From Fertoeibacter niger (GTDB lineage: Bacteria; Pseudomonadota; Alphaproteobacteria; Rhodobacterales; Rhodobacteraceae), in contig NZ_WHUT02000005.1 of assembly GCF_009380135.2 (NCBI RefSeq), positions 186,001 to 250,000 on the forward strand: 64,000 bases of DNA, read 5' to 3'. The notes under the pieces were generated by a model. It was not told the origin of the DNA, made no database searches, and was given only the letters and a program-made list of their open reading frames with translations. This document shows, piece by piece, positions 39,143 to 46,875 of this stretch. The position numbers were made by a program, and so were the translations under genes. Numbering within the stretch: the stretch's first letter is position 1; each line of letters starts with the position of its first letter.

Positions 39143-40621
39143 ATGATCACCGCGCTCACCCACGGGGCCTATTTTGCGGTCATTGTCCTGCTCTATTCCC
39201 TGATCCCCGAGGGATATCTGGGCGAGTTGCAGTATGCCACGAACACGATCTTCATCCTGGGGTTCCTCGGGACGTGGCGCTACAGCTGGGCGGCGATCAA
39301 CTTTACGCGGGCGGCGATCTTTCATGTGATCGTCTACCCGCGCCGCAAGGCAAAGGCATTTGCGCGCTTCACGGCGCGCAATACCCGGTCACACGCCTAT
39401 TTCCTGGTCACGACCTACATGGTGGAACCGGAAGCCACGATCATGTGCTATCGCGCATTGTTTCTGGCGGCGTCCAAGGCGCGCGACGGGGCAACCGTCG
39501 TCGCCTCGGTGGTGGACGGGGCGGATGAGCGCCTGATCCGCGAGATCTTCCATGCGGCGCGCGAGGACATGTCGCGCGTCGAACTGGTGATCGACCGCAT
39601 CAAATCAAAGGGCAAGCGCGACGCGCTGGCCCGCACCCTGAAGATCATCGCCAAGTTCGAGCCGACACCGCAGGATATCGTGGTGTTTGTCGATGGCGAT
39701 ACCTGCGTGCCCGCTGACATCGTGGCGCAATCGGCCCCGATGTTCACCAACCCCAAGGTAGGCGCGCTGACCACTGACGAAGGCGTCATCATCCACAAGA
39801 AAAACCTGTTCCGCGACTGGTTCATCCTGCGCTTCAACCAGCGTCAGGTGATGATGTGCTCTATGGGGCTTTCCCGTCGGGTGCTGACGCTGACCGGCCG
39901 CATGTCGATCTTCCGCGCCGATCTGGCCACCAACCCCGAATTCATCCGCCAGATCGACTATGACTATCTGGACCACTGGCGGCACGGCCACGTGAAATTC
40001 CTGACCGGCGACGACAAATCCACATGGTTCTGGCTGCTGAAAAACGGCTACGAAATGCTGTATCTGCCGGATGTGCGGTCGTTCTCGATGGAAACGCAGC
40101 CGCGCCCGACCTTCTATGAAAGCTCCAAAGTGCTGATGGTGCGCTGGTTCGGCAACATGATGCGGACCAACGGCCGCGCGCTGAAACTGAGCCCGAAACT
40201 GATCGGCGGTTTCACCTGGTGGTCGATCATGGACCAGCGGGTGTCGATGTGGACCACGCTGGTCGGACCGATTTCGGTGCTGATCGCGGCGGTGACGCAT
40301 TCGGCATCAGTCATTCCGCTGTATATCGCCTGGGTCATGCTGACGCGCTATATCTTCTGCGTGATCATCTCGGCCTTCCGCGGCTCCTGGTTCCCCGTGA
40401 CGCATCCGCCCATTCTTTACTTCGGGCAGGTGGCCGGGGCCATCGTCAAGACATTCGTTCTGTTCCGGCTGGATCGCCAGAAATGGACGCGGCAGGGCGC
40501 CGCGTCGCGTGGTCCACGTCTCAGCCTTGTCGCGCGTGTGATGAACATCGAATCGACGGTGCATCACGGCCTTGCGCTGGCCTGGCTGGCCGTCGCCGTC
40601 CTGTTTATCGCCAAGATCTAG
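39143..40621 (+). CDS. alg8: Alg8-type mannuronan polymerase (GT2 membrane glycosyltransferase)
   Basis: Inner-membrane processive glycosyltransferase that links mannuronate from GDP-mannuronate. 492 aa, like Pseudomonas Alg8. Membrane segments lie at the N-terminus (about 5-50) and C-terminus (about 375-490). The cytoplasmic domain holds D184-G-D186 (FVDGDTC), LTGRMSIFRA, DYDYLDHWRHGHVKFLTGDDKS with Asp290-Asp291, and LMVRWFGNMMRTNGRALKL for the acceptor-site Arg-Trp (334-335). All catalytic aspartates are present. Six bp after algD and 30 bp before alg44. Confidence 0.94.
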   Translation: MITALTHGAYFAVIVLLYSLIPEGYLGELQYATNTIFILGFLGTWRYSWAAINFTRAAIFHVIVYPRRKAKAFARFTARNTRSHAYFLVTTYMVEPEATIMCYRALFLAASKARDGATVVASVVDGADERLIREIFHAAREDMSRVELVIDRIKSKGKRDALARTLKIIAKFEPTPQDIVVFVDGDTCVPADIVAQSAPMFTNPKVGALTTDEGVIIHKKNLFRDWFILRFNQRQVMMCSMGLSRRVLTLTGRMSIFRADLATNPEFIRQIDYDYLDHWRHGHVKFLTGDDKSTWFWLLKNGYEMLYLPDVRSFSMETQPRPTFYESSKVLMVRWFGNMMRTNGRALKLSPKLIGGFTWWSIMDQRVSMWTTLVGPISVLIAAVTHSASVIPLYIAWVMLTRYIFCVIISAFRGSWFPVTHPPILYFGQVAGAIVKTFVLFRLDRQKWTRQGAASRGPRLSLVARVMNIESTVHHGLALAWLAVAVLFIAKI

Positions 40622-40651
40622 CCCTGTGTCTGGCCAAGTGAGAAAGCAAAC

Positions 40652-41818
40652 ATGAGCGATCCATTCACAGTCCCCCGCCAGACCCGCCGCCGCGAGCAGG
40701 TCGCCGATCCACGACAAGCGGCCGTCGCGGTGCCCGAGGCCGCAGCGGCCTCTGCCGCCCCACCTGCGGAACAGGCCAAGGCCGTTCCGCAGGATTTCGT
40801 CTATGAGACGGAACATCCGGTGTTGCCGATCCCGTTCAAGGTGCAGCTGGGCGAACACCGGCTGGACGGGGTGCAGCTGTCGGTGACGGCCGCCTATGTC
40901 GCCATCGAGGGCAAGCTGGACCCGGCCTGGAAAGGCTACAAGCAGGTCGTGGCCATGCAGTTCGACTTTCAGGGCTTCAGCATCAACCTGTTCCCCGAAA
41001 TCGTTGTGGCCGGGTCGCGCGAAGACGGCGAAATGACCTTGCAGTTCATGGACCCGGCAGGCGCGCATCTGCCGCAGCTGCGCTACATCATCAACAGCTA
41101 TATCGCAGGCGATGTGGTGTCACTGGGCGGCATGATGGCCTATACCGGCCCCACCCAGATAAAGGCACCCAGCAATATTGACAATACCGCCACCCGTTTC
41201 CGGGTGCGCAGCATCGGTGTTGCTGTTTTGTCATTGGCGCTGATGGCGGGCATGGGCACCGTGCTTTATTCGCGCCTGACCCAAAGCTACGAATCACGCC
41301 CGGTTTTTATTGAACGCACCGGAAATGAAATGAAAGCCACGACAGCCGGCCAGGTTTCATATCTGAATCCCGCCGCGAAATCGGGTGAAGTGGTTTTTTC
41401 GATCAATTCCAACTCGGGCGACGTATTGAACTTCCAATTGCCCTGCGATTGTGAAGTATCTGTAACTGAAGGAATTTTCGAAGGCGCAACTGTCCTTCCT
41501 ATTGACCCAATTTTGTCATTCTTTGAGTCCAGTGTCGATGTCAGAGTGCAAACACAGATGAGCGTCGAAGGACTTGCGAAGGCTATGAACGGTGAAAACG
41601 CCTACCTGGATCTGAGCGATGGACGGACAATTCCCGTTCGCGTCGTTTTGTCCTCGGCCACCAATGCGGCGGCAATGCGGGGGGAACCCTTCGTGCCAGT
41701 CAGCCTGGTGGCAGAGGACGGGGTTCTGGGTCAGGACGATATTGGTAAATCTGCACGCCTGCGTCTGTCGAAATCAATTTTCGACGGCTCGTTTCCCAGC
41801 GTAATGGAGAAATCATGA
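40652..41818 (+). CDS. alg44: Alg44-like polymerase co-subunit with a PilZ domain lacking the usual c-di-GMP residues
   Basis: 388 aa, same length and plan as Pseudomonas Alg44: N-terminal PilZ-like domain (about 45-150), one membrane helix (about 188-210, IGVAVLSLALMAGMGTVLYS) and a periplasmic HlyD/MFP-like part (FQLPCDCEV, DLSDGRTIPVRV). The domain is recognised by LRYIINSYIAGDVVSLGGMM. The RxxxR motif that should precede it reads TEHPVLPI, and the DxSxxG motif reads QLSVTAAY, so the c-di-GMP ligands are missing; an RQTRR stretch occurs at residues 9-13 but is separated by a Pro/Ala linker. The segment 41290-41530 has lower GC and different codon use. Overlaps algA by ATGA. Confidence 0.88.
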   Translation: MSDPFTVPRQTRRREQVADPRQAAVAVPEAAAASAAPPAEQAKAVPQDFVYETEHPVLPIPFKVQLGEHRLDGVQLSVTAAYVAIEGKLDPAWKGYKQVVAMQFDFQGFSINLFPEIVVAGSREDGEMTLQFMDPAGAHLPQLRYIINSYIAGDVVSLGGMMAYTGPTQIKAPSNIDNTATRFRVRSIGVAVLSLALMAGMGTVLYSRLTQSYESRPVFIERTGNEMKATTAGQVSYLNPAAKSGEVVFSINSNSGDVLNFQLPCDCEVSVTEGIFEGATVLPIDPILSFFESSVDVRVQTQMSVEGLAKAMNGENAYLDLSDGRTIPVRVVLSSATNAAAMRGEPFVPVSLVAEDGVLGQDDIGKSARLRLSKSIFDGSFPSVMEKS

Positions 41819-43245
41819 CCGGCATCTATCCCCTGATCATCTGCGGCGGCAACGGCACACGCCTGTGGCCGGTGTCGCGGACACAAAGCCCGAAACAATT
41901 CCAGAAGGTTGGCGACGCCACTTCGGCCACCTTTTTCCAGTCAGCGGTCGAGCGTCACCGCGGGCCGGGCTATGAGGCGCCCTGCATCGTGTCGGCCGCC
42001 CGCCACCGCGCCACGATTGCCGAGCAACTGGCCGAAATCGGCTGCACCGCACAGGTGATCCACGAACCCATGGGCCGCAATACCGGCCCTGCCGTTCTGG
42101 CCGCCGCGATGGTGTTGCAGGCACAAAACCCCGATGCGGTGATGCTGGTGGTGCCCGCCGACCATGTGATCGAGGGCGATCTGAACAGCACGATCCTGGC
42201 GATGCACAGCTCGGCGCTGGCCGGATTCATCATCACCTTCGGCATCAAGCCGCGCTATGCCGAAACCGGCTTTGGCTATATCACCGATGGCGGCCCGATG
42301 ATCGAATATCCGGGCCTGCGCCAGGTTGACCGCTTTGTCGAAAAGCCGCCGACCCGCAAGGCACGCCTGCTAGTGGAAAGCGACATCGCCTATTGGGCCT
42401 CGGGCATCAGCATGTTTGCCGCCCGCACCATCATCGAGGAATATGAAAAGTTCGATGCCGCGACAGTGGCCGCCGTGCGCCGCGCGGTGTCCGAGGGGCG
42501 TCAGGCCCCTGACGGGCTGGAACTGAACGCCGAACATTTCGGGCAGGCCTTTGCAGGCCCCACCGAAAGCATCGTGTTCGAGAAGACCCGCCGCATCGCC
42601 CTGGCCCCGCTGGACGTGGACTGGAGCGACGTGGGTTCCTGGACGGCGATGTATGGCATCTCGAAATCCGACACGCAGGGCAACGTGCTGCAAGGTGACG
42701 TCATCGCTGTGGAAACCACCAATTCCATGGTGCGGTCCACCTCGCGGCTGGTGACGGTGGTGGGGCTGAAGGATGTGATCGTGATCGACACGCCCGATGC
42801 GCTGCTTGTGACCCGCGTGGGCCATTGCCAGAGCGTCAAGAAAGTGGCCGAATACCTGAAGGGCGGCAACCGGGTCGAGGCGGAACGCCATGTGCCCGCA
42901 GCAGCCACCGGCCCTGTGCGCGGTTTCAACGGCATGACCACCCTGTTCAAGAACGATGCGGTGGAAATGGCCTCGGCCCGCGTGATGGCAGGCACCACGC
43001 TGGAGCTTGACCCCACCGCACGCCGCGAAATCCTGGTGGCCAAGGGTTCGCTGATCGTGGCGACCATCGAGGCGAATGTAACGCTGGTGGCCGGGCAACG
43101 GCTTGATCTGCCGGGGGCCATGCCCGCGGTGCTGGTGAACACCGGTGATGTCGAGGCCGAGGTGCTGGTCACGACATTGCACGGCCAGACAGCCGTGCAG
43201 ACAAACGAGGCTTATGCCGAACTGCCGGTGGCGCTTTATGCCTGA
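41815..43245 (+). CDS. algA: Mannose-1-phosphate guanylyltransferase with a degenerate isomerase domain
   Basis: 476 aa, AlgA family. The N-terminal nucleotidyltransferase is intact: IICGGNGTRLWPVSR, SPKQFQK, EPMGRNTGPAV, VVPADHVIEGD and FVEKP (174-178), then VDWSDVGSWTAM. It makes GDP-mannose, the AlgD substrate. The C-terminal cupin that should give phosphomannose isomerase activity has lost its metal site: where AlgA has QMHHHRAEHW this protein has LDPTARREI (residues 398-406), and the later SVHRL histidine is also absent. It should therefore be a guanylyltransferase only and rely on a separate ManA elsewhere. Its product supply role in the cluster is clear. Confidence 0.92.
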   Translation: MTGIYPLIICGGNGTRLWPVSRTQSPKQFQKVGDATSATFFQSAVERHRGPGYEAPCIVSAARHRATIAEQLAEIGCTAQVIHEPMGRNTGPAVLAAAMVLQAQNPDAVMLVVPADHVIEGDLNSTILAMHSSALAGFIITFGIKPRYAETGFGYITDGGPMIEYPGLRQVDRFVEKPPTRKARLLVESDIAYWASGISMFAARTIIEEYEKFDAATVAAVRRAVSEGRQAPDGLELNAEHFGQAFAGPTESIVFEKTRRIALAPLDVDWSDVGSWTAMYGISKSDTQGNVLQGDVIAVETTNSMVRSTSRLVTVVGLKDVIVIDTPDALLVTRVGHCQSVKKVAEYLKGGNRVEAERHVPAAATGPVRGFNGMTTLFKNDAVEMASARVMAGTTLELDPTARREILVAKGSLIVATIEANVTLVAGQRLDLPGAMPAVLVNTGDVEAEVLVTTLHGQTAVQTNEAYAELPVALYA

Positions 43246-44764
43246 CAAGCCGCAGCACCCCGGTCGGCCTTTGCGCTGGTTGACCGCAGCCCTTGCCGCG
43301 CTGGCCCTTGCGGCTGGCCCGGCGCTGGCCGTGCCAGATCAGCAAAGCATCGAACTGGGCCTGCGCCTGAAACAGCTTGAGGCGCGGCTGGCAGAACCCG
43401 CCGCGCACGACCTGAGCGTTGCGGCATTGATCGCGGAATCGGGTCTTGGCGCAGTGGTGACGCCCGACACCGCTGCGGCGGCGCGCCGCGCCGAACCCGC
43501 GCCCTTTGCCGCCGCGACCGAGGTGCAGCGCATGAACATGCGTCTGTCGCTGACCATGCTGTCGCAGGCCTACGGCGCCGAGGACAACGCCGATATCCTT
43601 GCTGCACAACCCGCGCCGGACACCGAGGCACTGGTGCTGCGCGAAGGCCGCGTCACACTGGACGAATTGCGCCGCGTCTTGCAGGACAACCGCATGCAGC
43701 GCGTGGCGCTTTCTGGCCCCCTGCTGCTGCAGGTGCCGCTGGTGATCTGGTCGGGCGCAAGCCTGCACCTGCGCCCGGGCGAGGTTCTGGAAATCAGCCG
43801 CCCCGCCGGGGCCTTCATCGTGAACTTCGGCCATCTGGACGTGCAGGGCGCAACCATCGCGTCGGCAGGCGACGCCAACCCGAAAAGCCCCGATTTCATT
43901 CCCTTCGTCACCTCGGCCGATGGGGGCACGGTGCAGATGCAGGGCGGGCGGATCACCGGGCTTGGATTCGGCAACACCCTGAAATTCGCGGGTTTTTCAA
44001 TCCTGCAAGGCGCGCTGCGCGGCACGGGCCGCGAAAGCTGGGTCGAGGGCAGCACGTTTGACGATGTGAAAAGCGTGGTCGTTGGTGCGGCCAGCGACGT
44101 GGCCCTGCGCGGCAACCATTTCCGCGACATGCGCAGCCGCGCGCTGATCCTGTCGCGCAGCCGCGATGCAATGGTCGTGTCGAACCTGTTTTCCGGCGTG
44201 ATGCCAGCCAACGCCATCGTGGTCGAGGAAGGCTCGGTCGGGGCCACCATCGCGGGCAACATCGTGCTCAGCGGCGACCGCGCCGGAATTGTGGTGCGCA
44301 ACCGCAGCAATGGCGCGCGGATTTCCCACAATATCGTCTGGCACCGCAAGGGTGGCGGCATCAGCCTGGCCAAATCCGATTGCGGGCAGCTGTTTGAAAA
44401 CCTGATCATCGACAATGGCCAGAAGGGCATCGAGGTGCGCGCCAGTCTGGGGGCCCAGGTGCGCGAGAACACCGTGCTCGGCAACCATTCGGCTGGCATC
44501 TGGGTGTCGGCCCAGCCCAAAGGCGCGGAAACGCTGCTCAGCGGCAATGTGCTGGCCGGAAACGGGTCTGGCCTTTCGGCGGCGATTGGCGAGCATATCC
44601 GGCTGGAGGGCAATGATTTCTCGGGCCAGTTCCCGCAGTTTCTGAGCGGCGATCTGTCGCCGCAGACGGCGCTGATCGCGGCTGATCTGCAGGGGGCTTC
44701 GCCCTTTGTGCTGACGGCGGGCGGCAAGGTGGTGGCAGATGCCGCGCCTTCGGCCTGCGAATGA
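43238..44764 (+). CDS. algG: AlgG-like right-handed beta-helix protein without the DPHD epimerase motif
   Basis: 508-aa periplasmic protein: signal peptide MPDKPQHPGRPLRWLTAALA..ALA, then a parallel beta-helix with repeated N-x-V/N-x-I turns (GNIVLSGDRAGIVVRN, HNIVWHRKGGGISLAKS, ENLIIDNGQKGIEVRAS, RENTVLGNHSAGIWVSA). Colinear with AlgG mannuronan C5-epimerase, including AFIVNFGHLDVQGATI and SPDFIPFVTSADGG. The catalytic DPHD of AlgG falls at residues 304-307, here ILSR, and DPHD does not occur anywhere. It is probably non-catalytic. Start 43238 (ATG) overlaps the algA stop by 8 bp; a longer upstream reading lies inside algA. Confidence 0.85.
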   Translation: MPDKPQHPGRPLRWLTAALAALALAAGPALAVPDQQSIELGLRLKQLEARLAEPAAHDLSVAALIAESGLGAVVTPDTAAAARRAEPAPFAAATEVQRMNMRLSLTMLSQAYGAEDNADILAAQPAPDTEALVLREGRVTLDELRRVLQDNRMQRVALSGPLLLQVPLVIWSGASLHLRPGEVLEISRPAGAFIVNFGHLDVQGATIASAGDANPKSPDFIPFVTSADGGTVQMQGGRITGLGFGNTLKFAGFSILQGALRGTGRESWVEGSTFDDVKSVVVGAASDVALRGNHFRDMRSRALILSRSRDAMVVSNLFSGVMPANAIVVEEGSVGATIAGNIVLSGDRAGIVVRNRSNGARISHNIVWHRKGGGISLAKSDCGQLFENLIIDNGQKGIEVRASLGAQVRENTVLGNHSAGIWVSAQPKGAETLLSGNVLAGNGSGLSAAIGEHIRLEGNDFSGQFPQFLSGDLSPQTALIAADLQGASPFVLTAGGKVVADAAPSACE

Positions 44765-44777
44765 CGAAAGGTTTGCG

Positions 44778-45542
44778 ATGATCCTGCACATTCCCCTGAC
44801 GGCGGCGATCCTGCTGGCCTTGGCGCTGCCTGCCGCTGCGCAGATGTTGGCGCTGCCGATCCCTCCGGCCGAGGGCCAGAACCAGATCAGCGTAAAGGTG
44901 ACGCCGGGCCTGACCCAGACGCGCAAGCTGCCGACAGCGGCCTTGCGGCAGGCCCGCAAGGACATGCTGGCCGGGCTCGACATCGGCGATGATGACCTGC
45001 GCGCGCTGGCCGATCAGGGCGACGGGCTGGCCGCGTTGCGCTATACCCGCCGTCTGGTGGCCAGCGATGCGGCAAGCGCATCCGACATTGCCTATTACGG
45101 CAGCCTCGCTGTCAGCACGGGCCGCGTCTGGGTTCTGCCCGACGCGGTGGCCGCCATGGCGCGACTGGACCCCGAAACCGAACCGGCAGAGCGGAAAAAG
45201 ACCTATCTGGCCATGCTTTATCCGCATGCCTGGGCGGGAAATGCGCTGGCGCTGGATGCGGTGATCGACCTGAATGGCGAGGGGCGGCTGTTTGGCGCGA
45301 TGTCAGAGGCGACACGGCAGAAGATACTGGAACAGGGCGAAAAGAACGGCGATGGCCGGGCCGCGCTGCGGCTGGCATTGCCCTTGCTGCACAAGCAAGG
45401 CCGCAGCGCCACCGAGACGGCGCAACTGCAAGATTACCTGAAACGGGCGCGCGCGGCGGGCCATCTGGCGGTGGCGACCACCGCGGATACCATGCTGGCG
45501 CTGCTGGCTGACCAGACGGCGGGGGCCGCAGTGACACAATGA
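44778..45542 (+). CDS. Exported helical protein of unknown function in the alg-type cluster
   Basis: 254 aa with a signal peptide (MILHIPLTAAILLALALPAAAQ). The mature part is mostly alpha-helical and rich in Ala, Leu and Gln, with Sel1-like pieces such as AWAGNALALDAVIDLNGEGR and GDGRAALRLALPLLHKQGR, so a short TPR/Sel1-type scaffold is likely. No alginate gene of this size lies between algG and algX in Pseudomonas; I do not recognise a family. ATG at 44778 with an AAGG ribosome site after the previous stop. Overlaps the next gene by ATGA. Its place suggests a periplasmic role in polymer handling. Confidence 0.72.
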   Translation: MILHIPLTAAILLALALPAAAQMLALPIPPAEGQNQISVKVTPGLTQTRKLPTAALRQARKDMLAGLDIGDDDLRALADQGDGLAALRYTRRLVASDAASASDIAYYGSLAVSTGRVWVLPDAVAAMARLDPETEPAERKKTYLAMLYPHAWAGNALALDAVIDLNGEGRLFGAMSEATRQKILEQGEKNGDGRAALRLALPLLHKQGRSATETAQLQDYLKRARAAGHLAVATTADTMLALLADQTAGAAVTQ

Positions 45543-46849
45543 CGATCCGGGCAACATTCGCGCTGGCCTTCGGGCTGGCGGCACTCGCGGCGGCCCCTGT
45601 GGCCGCGCAATCGGTTTTCGGCTGCACCGATCTGGACGGTCGGCACAGCATGGCCAGCATCGAGGGGGCGAACGGCACTTTTTACCGGGTGAACCCCGAT
45701 CTGCGCATGTTCCACGGCTTTTCCGATGAAACGGTGGATGATCTGGCCCGGCTGTCGCAAGCGCTGTCCGATCAGGGCACCACGCTGGTCTACATTCCGC
45801 TGCCCACCAAAAGCCTGGCCCTGCCCGACATGCTGCCGCAGCGGGCGCGCGACTACGGCTTTGACGTGAGCATGGCCACCACGCTCTACATCGACATACA
45901 GGACCGTCTGCGCGAAAAATCAGTGCTGACCGCCGACGTGCGCCGCGCGCTGCGGGCGGGGGGCAAGGATGCGCCGTCAATCTTTCAGGCCGACTACCGG
46001 CTGACCTCGGCGGGCGCGCAGCGCATGGCGCAGGCCATCGGCGAAACGATTTCACAAGCCCCGGGCTTTGCCGGACTGCCGCGCGGGCGGTTTGAAACCC
46101 GGCCCTCGGGCATGGTCACGCTGCCATCCGACATGCGCAGCGCCTTGCAGCGCCATTGCATGATCGCCCTTCCACCGGTGGAAACCGAAAATTACGCCAC
46201 CGACCGGCTGCAGGCGGCATCGGCCAGCAATGAAAGCACCATTTTCGGCGGGCGGGCCGTGACGGCACGCGTGGCGATTGTCGGCACCGAGCATACCGGC
46301 GAGGCGGCGGTGAACCTGCCCGGGTTCCTGGCGCAGGCGACGGGGCTGGAGGTGCTGCAATATTCGGTCAATGGCGGCGGCAGTTTTGCGGCCATATCCT
46401 CCTACCTCACCTCGCGCGAGTTTCAAGAGGCGCGGCCCGCCTTTCTGGTCTGGATCAACCCGGTGGAAAACAATCTGGCCCAGTTCGGCGACCAGCCCCT
46501 GCGTGAGCTGATCGCAGCGGCGGGGCCGAACTGCCGCCTGCCCCTGCCCACGCTGGCGGGCAGCCGTGCCGATGTGGTGACGGCCGATCTGACTCCGCTG
46601 GACCGCAGCCAGAACTATACGCTGCTGGTCGAATCCGACGGCACGCAGGCCACTTCCGCCCGGTTCGAGTTTCGCGCCGCATCCGGCCTGATGCGCGCCA
46701 AGAGTGTCTACCGCCACCCCGATCAGGTGAAAACCGGGCGGTTCTACATGCCGATGTCGGGTCTGTGGCCGGAAGGCGCGCAGGCGGTGGATATCGTGCT
46801 GGATGTGCCCTTTGCCGGTTCCGCCCGCGTCACCGCCTGTTTTGACTGA
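45539..46849 (+). CDS. algX: AlgX-like SGNH-fold protein lacking the catalytic serine and histidine
   Basis: 436 aa, exported (signal peptide ending VAAQ). Colinear with AlgX/AlgJ: GANGTFYRVNPDLRMFHGFSDE, LVYIPLPTKSLALP, FQADYRLTSAGAQRMA, VAIVGTEHTGEAAVNLPGFLAQ and VNGGGSFAAISSYLTSREF, plus a C-terminal domain that could bind carbohydrate. Acetyltransferases of this family use Asp-x-His (174/176) and Ser269. Here the Asp is kept (Asp152), the His is Arg154 and the Ser position is Glu251. It is therefore probably unable to acetylate, which fits the absence of algF, algI and algJ. ATGA overlap with the previous gene. Confidence 0.85.
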   Translation: MTIRATFALAFGLAALAAAPVAAQSVFGCTDLDGRHSMASIEGANGTFYRVNPDLRMFHGFSDETVDDLARLSQALSDQGTTLVYIPLPTKSLALPDMLPQRARDYGFDVSMATTLYIDIQDRLREKSVLTADVRRALRAGGKDAPSIFQADYRLTSAGAQRMAQAIGETISQAPGFAGLPRGRFETRPSGMVTLPSDMRSALQRHCMIALPPVETENYATDRLQAASASNESTIFGGRAVTARVAIVGTEHTGEAAVNLPGFLAQATGLEVLQYSVNGGGSFAAISSYLTSREFQEARPAFLVWINPVENNLAQFGDQPLRELIAAAGPNCRLPLPTLAGSRADVVTADLTPLDRSQNYTLLVESDGTQATSARFEFRAASGLMRAKSVYRHPDQVKTGRFYMPMSGLWPEGAQAVDIVLDVPFAGSARVTACFD

Positions 46850-46875
46850 CCGCCCGCTTGACCGAAGGACGAATG

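Noticed and set aside
43145-43237. 31-residue N-terminal extension of the AlgG-like protein
   Set aside because: Lies inside algA and has no signal peptide character; the ATG at 43238 starts a clear signal sequence.
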